Part shown: in pieces, positions 44,100-51,900 of the stretch
Numbering within the stretch: the stretch's first letter is position 1
How the letters are laid out: every line of letters begins with the position of its first letter
NCBI GenBank assembly: GCA_030446685.1
Contig: JAUJMV010000009.1
Location: forward strand, 38,460-90,359
Reading direction: 5' to 3'
DNA length: 51,900 nucleotides
DNA from: Thermomicrobiales bacterium
Lineage (GTDB): Bacteria; Chloroflexota; Chloroflexia; Thermomicrobiales; CADCWN01
Translations under genes and position numbers: made by a program
The notes under the pieces: generated by a model
What the model was told of the DNA's origin: nothing
Database searches by the model: none
Seen by the model: only the letters and a program-made list of their open reading frames with translations

Positions 44100-47000
44100 A
44101 TGGAGTCGGGCCTCGTGACCATGCACCGCCTGCCCGTCGTCGGGCTCGTCTGCCTGTTGCTCGCCAGCCTCTTCGCCCCCGCGCTCGTGCCGGCCGCCCT
44201 GGCCCGCTCGGCCGCCACCCGGCAACTCGCCCCATTGCTCGTCGGGCCGGACACCGCCAGCGCCGGGGAATTGATCGCCGTCGCCGCCAGCGGCTTCGGC
44301 CCCGAGGAGCCCTTCGAGGCGACCCTGACGACCCCCGCCGGCGACGAGTTGCCCCTGGCGCCCCTGAGCGCGCAGCCGCCCCTGCTGGCGGTCGCCGACG
44401 AGTCCGGCACGCTTGCCGCCAGCGCCGACGGCGCGATCGCCTTCGCGCTGCGGACCGCCGCGAACTACCAGCCCGGCGAATGGGGCCTCGTCGTGCGCGG
44501 GCAGACCACCGGCAGCGAGAGCGCGAGCAGTTTCACGCTCCTCCCGCCGGCCGAGGCCTCGCCCGTCGCCTCGCCCACCACCGCCAGTGCCCGTCCGGCG
44601 ACGACCGCGGCGACCACCACCGCGGCGATCACGACCCAGGGCGGGACGGTGCGTAGCGCGGCCCCGTCCGCGACGGCGGCGACCGTGACGAAGCCCTCCG
44701 CCACCGCGACGGCCGAGCCGACCGCCGTCCCGGCGGCCACGCCCAAGCCCGCGCCCACCGCGACACAGAAGCCCGAGCCGACGAACACCCCCAAGCCCGC
44801 GCCTACCGCCACGCCGAAGCCGGCGCCGACGGCGACACCAAAGCCCGAACCAACGCCCGAGCCCGAGCCCGAGCCGACGGCGGCGCCCGAGCCCGAGCCG
44901 ACCGCCATCCCCACGCCGAAGCCCGCGGCCACCGCCCCCGCGAAGCCGACCCCGACCGAGGCGCCCGCGGCGGAGCCGACCGAGGCGCCCGCGCCGACCG
45001 CGACACCGGCGCCGCGGCGGGGCAATACCGTCGCCGCCACCCCCACGCCCGTCCCGACCGAAGAGCCGGCGCCGACCGAGGCGCCCGCCCCGGCCGAGCC
45101 GGACGAGACGTCGGCGCCCGCCGACACGGCCCCGCCGGCCGAAGCGCCGCCTGCCGCGCCGAGCACGCCCGAGCCGACCCCCGAGCCACCGCCCGCCACC
45201 CAGCCGCCCGCGCCGGTCCAACCGCCCGTGCCCCTGCCTGCCCCCGCGCCGGCCCCGGCCGATGCGCCCCCGCCCCCGGTCGCGCCTGCGCCGGCCGACC
45301 CGCCGCCGCCGCCCGCGGCGCCGGTCGCGCCGGAGAGCCCCGGCCAGAATCCGGGCGTGCCGCCGCCGCCGTCCAACGCCACGCCGCTCGCCCCGGCCCA
45401 GCTCCTGCCGACCTTCGAGCGCGCCGCGCAACTGACCGGCGTGCCCAAGGAAGTCCTGCTGGCGATCGCCCGCAACGAGTCGGACTTCACCCCGCGCGCG
45501 GTCGGCCCCTACCTGCCCCAGTTCGCCGGGACCGAGGACGAGCACGCCCTCGGCATGATGCAGTTCCTCCCCTCCACCTACCGCCTGTTCGTCGCGCAGG
45601 TCGACGCGGCCACCGGCAAGGGGCTGGGGATGCAGGGCATCTGGGACCCCGAGTCGGCGATCTACGCCGCCGCCTTCTACCTCCGGGACAGCGGCGCCCC
45701 CGGCAACATGCGCCGCGCCCTCTACGCCTACAACAACGCCGAGTGGTACGTCAACCTGATCCTCTCCTGGGCCGGCTACTACGCCACCGGCGTGACGCCC
45801 GACCCGACCCTCTTCAACCCCGACACCAGCGCCGCCGCCCCCGCCGCGCCGGTGCAGAGTGGCAAGCCGCAGAATCCGCTCCTGCCGAGCACCGCCCGGC
45901 ACCTGGACATGCTCTCGCCGATCCCGCTCTACGCCCCCTGGACCGCCGGGCAGACCTGGCACGCCGGGGCCGAGGGCTCCTTCTACGGCGAGGACTACCA
46001 CCAGGACCAGTACGGCGGCCACTACACGGTCGACTTCAACAAGGGGGTCTACCCGCGCGGCGAGGAGGACGACGGCGAGCCGATCCTCGCCGCGGCCGAC
46101 GGGATCGTGAACAACATCTACCAGGACGCGGCCGGGGCCTGGGTGGTCGAGCTCTACCACCTCGCGCCGGACGGCCGGCAGCTCCGCACCCTCTACGTCC
46201 ACCTGAAGACCGACCCGCGGGTCGCCCCCGGCATCCGGGTCAACCAGCCGGTCGTCCACGGCACGGTGATCGGCCTCAACGGCACCACCGGCCGGTCGAC
46301 CGGCCCGCACCTGCACTTCGGCCTCTGGCTGCTGCAGGGCGGCTCCTGGGTCTCGATCCGCCCGGAGCCCATGGAGGGCCAGTTCCTCTTCAGCGGCGCC
46401 AACATCACCAGCACCAACCGGCCCGGCGCCCCCAGCCTCGCCAGCCCCAACCGCCTCGCCGCCGCCGCCTTCGCCACCGTCCCGGATGACGGGCCGCGCC
46501 TGGCCGCGCACACCTTCTCGCCGCCCGGCCCCTCCAACGCCCCGAAGGTGACGATCGCCGCCGAGGCGCAGGGCGGCCCGTCCGGGCAGCGCCCGATCAC
46601 CCGGACCGAGGTCTTCGTCAACACCGCGCCCGACGGCAGCACCGACGGCCAGTGGCTGCCGGTCGGCACGATCGAGGGCGGGCGCGGCAAGGTCGAGTGG
46701 CAGACCGCGCCGATCGCCGACGGCGTCTACCGCGTCCTCTTCGCCATGGTGGACGGGCAGGAGAACCGCACCTTCCACGGGCTGACCGACGAGACCGCGG
46801 TGCGCTACACCGTGCGCCACGGCGAGTTCCGCGCCTCCGCCGTCGTCAACCCCGACGCCGGGCTGGCCTACTGGGCCGCGCTCGACGGCGAGACGCTGGC
46901 GCAGATCGGCCCGGGCGCCCCGACCATCAGCGGGCCGCTGCGCTTCGTCCCCCAGAGCGGGATCCCCGCCGTCGCCCCGGCCGGCGCGACCCCCGGCCCC

Positions 47001-48431
47001 GCCGCCCGCGGCGCCGCGGCGCCGACCCCCGCCCGCCCCCGCTCGGCGGTCGCCGCGATCCCAGGCCGCGCCGGCGGCCCGGTGCCGCCGGTCGACGCGA
47101 CGCCGGTCCCCGGCCACGCCGCCGGCCGGCTCGACCGCGCGACCGGCCTGCTGGTGGAGGAACACACCACCAACCTCGTCCTCAACCCCAGCTTCGAGCG
47201 CGACACCGCCGGCTGGGCGGTCCGCAACGCCCCCGGCGGCGCGCTGACGGTCACCGGCACCGACGGCGGGCGCTTCGGCGCGCGCGCCGTGCGCCTCGAC
47301 AACCGCGCCGGCAAGGGCGCGGCGACCTTCTACACCGCCGCCGGCGACGACAAGATCGCCGCCTGGTCGGTCTACGTCCGGGCCGGCGCCGGCGTCGCCC
47401 CGAGCAGCGTCACCGGCCGCCTGCTGAACAGCGTCAGCCGCTTCGCCGGCCGCACGCCGAACAGCGTCAGCCTCGGCATGTCCGGCATCGCGCCGCACCC
47501 ATTCAACCTCACCGCCGACTGGGCCCGCGTCGAGATGGTCGGCACGACCGGCGCCGCCGGTCTCGAGCGCCAGATCGTCGTCCCGGCTGGCGGCGTCGTG
47601 GACGTCGACGCCGCGCAACTGGAGGCGAAGGGCTACACCACCAGCTACGCCGACGGCTCGCTCGGCGACGGCTACGGCTGGGACCGCACCCCCGACGGCT
47701 CGATCTCCGGCCGCCTGGCGACCGTGTTGCAACTGCCGGCCGGGCAAACCCTGGCGACCCCGAGCGGCACCCTCGGCTTCTGGGCCACCCCCCAGGGCGA
47801 GTTCCCGGAGGGCGCGCAACTCCTGACCGCCGGCGACCGCCTGTCCATCGCGCTCACCGATGACGGCCTGACCCTGCGCTGGGATGACACGACCGTCGGG
47901 ACCGCCCGCTGGGAGCGCGGGGTCGCGCGCCACTACGCGGTCGCCTGGGAGCCGGGCGCGCTCGCCTTCCTGGAGGACGGCCGCCTCGTCGGCCGCGCCG
48001 CCGTCCGCGACTTCACCCCCGCGGCCTTCGCCGGCGCGGCCCTGACGATCGGCTCGGACCCCAGCGGCGCCGGTTCGGTCAACGCCGTGATCCAGGATCT
48101 GACCGTCTGGAACGGGCGCCTCCCGGAGGGCACGGTCGGCGCGCTCGTCGGCGCGCGGCAGTTCGTCCTGCCGAACGCGCCGCGCGCCCAGGCGCCGGCC
48201 GTGACCCTGGCGCTGGCGATCCAGGGCGTCGCCCCGGTCCAGATGCAGTTCAGCCTCGACGGGCGGAATTGGACCGAGCCCGAGCCCTTCGCCCGCGCCA
48301 AGACCCTGACCCTGCCGGCGGCCCCCGGCGAGCAGCGCGTCTACGTCCGCTTCATCGACAAGGACGGCCGCGTCATCGTCGTCTACGACCGCGTCACCGT
48401 TCCCGCCCCCACCGGCGGCCCCGCGAACTGA
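44100..48431 (+). CDS. Giant secreted SLT-M23-LamG cell-wall or glycan hydrolase
   Basis: About 1443 residues. A signal peptide (RLPVVGLVCLLLASLFAPAL) precedes a small beta domain, then a Pro/Thr/Ala/Glu-rich linker (about 160-435) built of PKPAPTATPKP-like units. Next is a lysozyme-like transglycosylase domain with catalytic-type Glu in LLAIARNESDF, followed by GMMQFLPSTYR. An M23 peptidase domain has HYTVDFN (about 640) and HLHFG (about 737), so its zinc site is complete. The C-terminal half is beta-rich and ends in a LamG/concanavalin-like module (about 1221-1375). ATG 44100 or 44121 are both possible starts. It would cleave both glycan and peptide bonds of peptidoglycan outside the cell. 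Confidence 0.88.
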   Translation: MESGLVTMHRLPVVGLVCLLLASLFAPALVPAALARSAATRQLAPLLVGPDTASAGELIAVAASGFGPEEPFEATLTTPAGDELPLAPLSAQPPLLAVADESGTLAASADGAIAFALRTAANYQPGEWGLVVRGQTTGSESASSFTLLPPAEASPVASPTTASARPATTAATTTAAITTQGGTVRSAAPSATAATVTKPSATATAEPTAVPAATPKPAPTATQKPEPTNTPKPAPTATPKPAPTATPKPEPTPEPEPEPTAAPEPEPTAIPTPKPAATAPAKPTPTEAPAAEPTEAPAPTATPAPRRGNTVAATPTPVPTEEPAPTEAPAPAEPDETSAPADTAPPAEAPPAAPSTPEPTPEPPPATQPPAPVQPPVPLPAPAPAPADAPPPPVAPAPADPPPPPAAPVAPESPGQNPGVPPPPSNATPLAPAQLLPTFERAAQLTGVPKEVLLAIARNESDFTPRAVGPYLPQFAGTEDEHALGMMQFLPSTYRLFVAQVDAATGKGLGMQGIWDPESAIYAAAFYLRDSGAPGNMRRALYAYNNAEWYVNLILSWAGYYATGVTPDPTLFNPDTSAAAPAAPVQSGKPQNPLLPSTARHLDMLSPIPLYAPWTAGQTWHAGAEGSFYGEDYHQDQYGGHYTVDFNKGVYPRGEEDDGEPILAAADGIVNNIYQDAAGAWVVELYHLAPDGRQLRTLYVHLKTDPRVAPGIRVNQPVVHGTVIGLNGTTGRSTGPHLHFGLWLLQGGSWVSIRPEPMEGQFLFSGANITSTNRPGAPSLASPNRLAAAAFATVPDDGPRLAAHTFSPPGPSNAPKVTIAAEAQGGPSGQRPITRTEVFVNTAPDGSTDGQWLPVGTIEGGRGKVEWQTAPIADGVYRVLFAMVDGQENRTFHGLTDETAVRYTVRHGEFRASAVVNPDAGLAYWAALDGETLAQIGPGAPTISGPLRFVPQSGIPAVAPAGATPGPAARGAAAPTPARPRSAVAAIPGRAGGPVPPVDATPVPGHAAGRLDRATGLLVEEHTTNLVLNPSFERDTAGWAVRNAPGGALTVTGTDGGRFGARAVRLDNRAGKGAATFYTAAGDDKIAAWSVYVRAGAGVAPSSVTGRLLNSVSRFAGRTPNSVSLGMSGIAPHPFNLTADWARVEMVGTTGAAGLERQIVVPAGGVVDVDAAQLEAKGYTTSYADGSLGDGYGWDRTPDGSISGRLATVLQLPAGQTLATPSGTLGFWATPQGEFPEGAQLLTAGDRLSIALTDDGLTLRWDDTTVGTARWERGVARHYAVAWEPGALAFLEDGRLVGRAAVRDFTPAAFAGAALTIGSDPSGAGSVNAVIQDLTVWNGRLPEGTVGALVGARQFVLPNAPRAQAPAVTLALAIQGVAPVQMQFSLDGRNWTEPEPFARAKTLTLPAAPGEQRVYVRFIDKDGRVIVVYDRVTVPAPTGGPAN

Positions 48432-48478
48432 CGGCGGACGGCGGGTGCGGAGCGTAGATGGGGAAGCCGACGAGCCGC

Positions 48479-48636
48479 AAGCCCGTCGCCGCGGGCTGAG
48501 AACGATGCCAAACTTGGGGCTGATGTGGCAGGCCGCTGAGCGTGAACGGCCCCAGCCCGCGGCGGCGGGTTCATGCCCCGCAGGGTGCTTCGTGGCGCCG
48601 CCGCGCCCGTGAGACGCCGGTTTCAACCGGCGACCC
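48479..48636. repeat. Composite palindrome, third copy of the family at 2232
   Basis: The inner arms 48479-48500 and 48550-48571 are near-inverted (GCCCGTCGCCGCGGGCTGAG against CCCAGCCCGCGGCGGCGGGTT). Further on, GTGAGACGCCGGTTTCAACCGG repeats the core of the 2232 element. The gap 48432-48866 otherwise holds no gene. Confidence 0.8.
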
Positions 48637-48866
48637 TCCCCGGCCGCCCCTCTGCCCGCGCGGTGGCACCCCTCCCCCCGGCGTGCTATCCTAAAGGGGG
48701 CGACGGAGCGCGGCGGCGGTGCCGGCGGGCGCTGCCCCGCGGGCGACCCGCGGCCCGCCGCTCCACCCGTCAGCAGGACCATTCCCACGCCCCGCACGGC
48801 AGCCCGCCGCTTAGCCGCGGACGGCGCGGCCGTGACGCGCGGAGGGTAGAGGGGGGCGCACCGCGC

Positions 48867-49412
48867 ATGGACGACGTACGCTACGACTTCGACACCGTCA
48901 GCCGCCTGGAGGCCGAGGCGATCGGCCGGCCGGGGCAGCGCACCTTCCGCCTGATCGCCGGCAACGATCGCGGCGAGACCGCCGTGCTGTGGATCGAGAA
49001 GGAAGTCTTGCAGGCCCTCGGTGAGGCGATCGACCGGCTGCTGGCCCAGCTCGGGCCGCGCCGCTACCGCCGCCTCGACGTCGCCCCGCCGCCGCCGCGC
49101 CCCGCCGCCCCGCTGGTGGACGAGCCGGTGGTCGAGTTCAAGCTCGGCAACCTCGGCCTCGGCTACGACCCCGAGGCGCGGCGCTGCCTGCTGATCGCCC
49201 ACGACATCGAGGGCGACCCCGAAGGCCCGGCCACCCTGCGCTGCCTGATCAAGCAGAGCCAGTTCCGCCGCCTCAGCGAGCAGATCGCCGGCATCGTCGC
49301 CACCGGGCGCCCGCGCTGCCCGATGTGCGGCCAGCCCCTGCCGGACGGCCCGCACTTCTGCCCCCCCTCCAACGGCCACCTCTCGCGCGCCGATCGCGCC
49401 GACGAGGCCTGA
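48867..49412 (+). CDS. DUF3090 family protein
   Basis: A 181-residue protein. The start (DFDTVSRLEAEAIGRPGQRTFRL) and the end, a CxxC...C motif in RCPMCGQPLPDGPHFCPPSNGH, are the DUF3090 signature known mainly from Actinobacteria and Chloroflexota. The C-terminal cysteines may bind zinc. Function is unknown. ATG 48867 is in a GC-rich context with a GAGGGTAGAGGGGGG upstream. FtsW follows 42 nt later; this linkage to wall-synthesis genes may be informative. Confidence 0.9.
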   Translation: MDDVRYDFDTVSRLEAEAIGRPGQRTFRLIAGNDRGETAVLWIEKEVLQALGEAIDRLLAQLGPRRYRRLDVAPPPPRPAAPLVDEPVVEFKLGNLGLGYDPEARRCLLIAHDIEGDPEGPATLRCLIKQSQFRRLSEQIAGIVATGRPRCPMCGQPLPDGPHFCPPSNGHLSRADRADEA

Positions 49413-49454
49413 TCGTGGGGGCGTCCACTGTAGCGACGAGAGGATCGGTCCACG

Positions 49455-50831
49455 ATGGCGCGTGCTGAAGCGGTCGGCGCGGGCAGCGAGCGGCGCGAGC
49501 GGGCGCGTGGCGCCAGTGTCCGCGCCGCCCTGCGCCGCTTCCGCCTGACCGAGTTCCAACTGCTGATCGTCCCTTCCCTGCTGGCGGTCGTCGGCCTGCT
49601 GATGATCTTCCTCGTGCCGCGCGGCGATACCGCCTTCACCTGGCGCGACATCTGGGTCAGCCTCGCCTTCGTCGGCATGCTCTACGGCATGAACCTCTGG
49701 TTCAGCGCCATCGGCTTCCGCGGCGATCAACTGATCCTGCCGATCGTCGCGACGATGGCCGGGCTCGGGCTGATCGTGATCCAGCGCCTGCACCCCGTCC
49801 TGGAGCGCCGGGGCTTGTCTGGCATCGCGCAAAAACAGGTCATCTTCCTGGGACTCGGGCTGCTGCTGATGTGGGCGACGATCGCCCTCTTCCGGCAGTT
49901 CCATCTGCTGCGGCGCTACAAGTACCTGATCGGCTTCACCGCCATCGGCCTGATGGTGCTGACGATGCTCATCGGCGTTGGGGACGAAACCCACGGCGCG
50001 CGGCTCTGGATTTACCTCGGGCCGTTCTCGGTCCAGCCCGGCGAGATCGTCAAGTTGCTGCTCGTCTTCTTCATGGCCGCCTACCTCGACGACAAGCGCG
50101 AACTGCTCGCCTCGTCCTACCGGCTCGGCCCCTTCCACCTGCCGCCGATCCCCTACCTCCTCCCCCTGGCGCTGATGTGGGGCCTGTCGCTGATGGTCGT
50201 GGTGGTGCAGAACGACTTCGGCTCCGCGCTCCTCTTCTTCACCATCTTCCTGACGATGCTCTACGTTGCCTCGGGGCGGATCCTCTACGTGATCGGCGGC
50301 CTGCTCGCCTTCGTCGTCGGCAGCTACGGCGCCTACCTGCTGGCGCCGCACATCGGCGACCGCGTGACCATCTGGCTCAACCCCTGGGTCGACCCGAACG
50401 CGACCGGCTGGCAGCCGATCCAGGCGCAGTACGCGCTGGCGAGCGGCGGGCTCTTCGGGACCGGCCTCGGCTACGGCAGCCCCGGCTACGTGCCGGAGTT
50501 CCAGACCGACTTCGTCTTCGCGGTGATCGGCGAGGAGCTGGGGCTGCTCGGCACCCTGGCCGTGCTGGCGCTCTTCCTCCTGCTGACCTACCGCGGCCTC
50601 TACATCGCCCTGCGCGCCGCCGATGGTTTCATGCGCCTCGTCGCGGTCGGCCTGACCACCATCCTCGCGATGCAGTCGCTGATCATCATCGGCGGCGTGG
50701 TGCGCCTGATCCCGCTGACCGGCATCACCCTGCCCTTCATCTCCTACGGCGGCTCCTCCCTCCTGACCAACTTCATCCTGGTCGGCCTGCTGCTGTACAT
50801 CTCCGACCCCAAGCGCGGGGCGCTGCGATGA
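49455..50831 (+). CDS. FtsW/RodA/SpoVE-family SEDS glycosyltransferase
   Basis: Peptidoglycan polymerase of the SEDS family, 458 residues, about 10-12 TM helices. The central GARLWIYLGPFSVQPGEIVKL (with the conserved Trp/Gly-rich loop and Glu), the large loop ALASGGLFGTGLGYG, the motif DFVFAVIGEELGLLG and the C-terminal LPFISYGGSSLLTN are hallmarks. The neighbouring PBP (50994) is its likely transpeptidase partner. ATG 49455 is weakly preceded by GAGAGG. Whether it serves division or elongation cannot be told. Confidence 0.95.
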   Translation: MARAEAVGAGSERRERARGASVRAALRRFRLTEFQLLIVPSLLAVVGLLMIFLVPRGDTAFTWRDIWVSLAFVGMLYGMNLWFSAIGFRGDQLILPIVATMAGLGLIVIQRLHPVLERRGLSGIAQKQVIFLGLGLLLMWATIALFRQFHLLRRYKYLIGFTAIGLMVLTMLIGVGDETHGARLWIYLGPFSVQPGEIVKLLLVFFMAAYLDDKRELLASSYRLGPFHLPPIPYLLPLALMWGLSLMVVVVQNDFGSALLFFTIFLTMLYVASGRILYVIGGLLAFVVGSYGAYLLAPHIGDRVTIWLNPWVDPNATGWQPIQAQYALASGGLFGTGLGYGSPGYVPEFQTDFVFAVIGEELGLLGTLAVLALFLLLTYRGLYIALRAADGFMRLVAVGLTTILAMQSLIIIGGVVRLIPLTGITLPFISYGGSSLLTNFILVGLLLYISDPKRGALR

Positions 50832-50846
50832 GGGAAGGCTGGATCA

Positions 50847-50970
50847 ACCACAAAGGCACGGAGACCACAAAGGACACAAAGGGGATACGATTTGTCTCCT
50901 TCCATCTTTACGCTCTGTACGTCTCTTCATCTTTCTTTTGTGTCCTTTGTGGCCTCCGTGCCTTTGTGGT
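50847..50970. repeat. 34-bp inverted repeat of CACAAAG words
   Basis: Arms 50847-50880 and 50937-50970 are complementary except one position. It is the sister of the element at 31792-31903, with the words in a different order (one CACGGAG). Located between ftsW and the PBP gene. Confidence 0.95.
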
Positions 50971-50993
50971 GAAAGACTGTTGTGGGGGACAGT

Positions 50994-51900
50994 ATGCGGT
51001 CTGATGACGGCCTGGGCGGCGGCGCGAGCGACGGCTTGCTGCGCTTCGGCGCGCTCCTGGCGGCCGGGGCGATCCTCGCGCTGGGGCTGCTCGCCCGCGG
51101 GGGCAACGGCGACGCGCGCTGGCTGGCCGCGCTGGCCGCCAGCGCGCCCTTCTTCGCGATCCTCTTCTGGCCCCGGCTCCCCTACGATCTGCCGACCTTC
51201 AACCGGACGGTCGTGCGCCTCGGCACGCTGCTGATCGTCGCCTTCCTGCTGACCAGCATCCACCTGGTCCGCATCCAGATCGTCCGCGCCGACATGTTGA
51301 AGCAGCAGTACGGCGAGACCCCCGACGGCGACGTGGTCGCCAACCCCCGGCTGCTCGACGAGACGCTGCGCCGCCAGCGCGGCAAGATCGTCGACCGCAA
51401 CGACAGGGTGCTGGCCGGGACCGAGCTCACCCCGGAGGGCTTCGCCATCCGCCGCTACCCCGCCCCCGCCGGCTCCTACGTCGCCGGCTACTACAGCCCC
51501 GCGCTCTATGGCGTGGCCGGCCTGGAGGCGGAGTACAACGACTACCTCAACGGCGCCGAGGGGGACAACCCGCTCCTGCTCCTCCAGCGCGACCTGCTGC
51601 ACCGCTCGATCGTCGGCAACGACCTCCACCTGACGCTCGACCTGGGCCTCCAGCAGGTCGCCGACCAGGCCCTGGGCGACCGCCAGGGCGCGGTCGTCGC
51701 GCTCGACCCCAAGACCGGCGCCGTCCTGACCCTCGTCTCCAAGCCGCACGTCGACCCCGGCCAGCTCGTCCTCGATCCCGGCGAGAGCACGGCCGCCGAG
51801 ATCACCCGCGCCAGGGCCTACTGGGCCTCGATCAACAGCGACGACGCCGGCAGCCCGCTCCTGCCGCGCGTCACCCAGGGGCTCTACGTCCCCGGCTCGA
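50994..51900 (+). CDS. Penicillin-binding protein (class B transpeptidase), 3' truncated by the window
   Basis: The frame from ATG 50994 stays open to the window end (302 codons). It encodes two N-terminal helices (LLRFGALLAAGAILALGLLA and LGTLLIVAFLLTSIHLV), the linker RRQRGKIVDRNDRVLAG typical of PbpA-like class B PBPs, then a partial dimerisation part with GDNPLLLLQRDLLHRSIVGN, LTLDLGLQQVADQAL and GAVVALDPKTGAVLTLVS. The last full codons read LYVPGS; in this family the Ser of PGSTFK is the acylated serine, so the sequence stops at the presumed active-site residue. It follows the SEDS gene, forming a synthase pair. Confidence 0.9.
   Translation, partial: MRSDDGLGGGASDGLLRFGALLAAGAILALGLLARGGNGDARWLAALAASAPFFAILFWPRLPYDLPTFNRTVVRLGTLLIVAFLLTSIHLVRIQIVRADMLKQQYGETPDGDVVANPRLLDETLRRQRGKIVDRNDRVLAGTELTPEGFAIRRYPAPAGSYVAGYYSPALYGVAGLEAEYNDYLNGAEGDNPLLLLQRDLLHRSIVGNDLHLTLDLGLQQVADQALGDRQGAVVALDPKTGAVLTLVSKPHVDPGQLVLDPGESTAAEITRARAYWASINSDDAGSPLLPRVTQGLYVPGS

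Noticed and set aside
43758-50351. A minus-strand open frame of almost 2200 codons
   Set aside because: It is antisense to the wall hydrolase, DUF3090 and FtsW genes, is extremely Gly/Arg/Asp-rich and has no domain; it is a by-product of high GC third positions.

Overview
The window is very GC-rich (well above 70% by eye) and gene-dense, with operons on both strands. Gene content (HslUV beside topA, a selenocysteine formate dehydrogenase with an NrfD-type membrane subunit, YfhO/GT-C membrane proteins, a DUF3090-FtsW-PBP wall locus, WD40-kinases) and the hairpins built from iterated ~7-nt words in most intergenic gaps suggest a Chloroflexota bacterium, probably Thermomicrobia-like. This placement is inference; there is no rRNA in the window.

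Layout. 0-4.8 kb (minus): topA, hslV, hslU, with a well-formed promoter and a perfect operator-like palindrome upstream of topA. 5.9-8.5 kb: a large GT-C-like membrane protein. 8.6-10.4 kb: a broken small gene, a frameshifted vapBC pair and a possible secreted protein. 10.6-18.7 kb (plus): a formate dehydrogenase operon, fdnG (in-frame UGA followed by a textbook SECIS hairpin), fdnH, an nrfD-type subunit and fdhE, ending in an fdhD broken by several lesions. About 1.1 kb of scrambled fdhD-like debris follows. 19.8-23.7 kb: SnoaL-like protein, hicBA, ychF, a lone hicB, a small membrane protein, a decayed stretch and a cupin. 23.7-26.4 kb: YfhO-family protein, tRNA-Tyr and a terminator.

26.5-40.4 kb is all minus strand. 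It holds a three-repeat surface protein with an LPXTG-like tail; a five-gene operon with the two halves of a split thiamine-diphosphate decarboxylase (ComD/ComE-like) enclosing two tandem Nudix hydrolases and a methyltransferase; a small monooxygenase; a hypoxanthine phosphoribosyltransferase fused to a PD-(D/E)xK-like N-terminal domain; a polyphosphate module (ppk1, a metallophosphatase-CHAD fusion, ppx/gppA); a protein of unknown function; and a four-helix membrane protein. 40.9-51.9 kb is plus strand: a receiver-like protein, a Ser/Thr kinase-WD40 fusion with two frameshifts, a giant secreted SLT-M23-LamG protein, DUF3090, FtsW/RodA and a PBP cut at the window edge exactly at its presumed active-site serine.

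The strongest candidates for something undescribed are (1) the ComD-Nudix-Nudix-methyltransferase-ComE operon, (2) the population of word-based perfect hairpins that overlap stop codons and encode protein termini, (3) the PD-(D/E)xK-HPRT fusion, and (4) the metallophosphatase-CHAD fusion between ppk1 and ppx. Several single-base frameshifts cluster at 8.6-18.7 kb and in the kinase. They may be real decay or sequence error and should be checked against reads before any biology is built on them.
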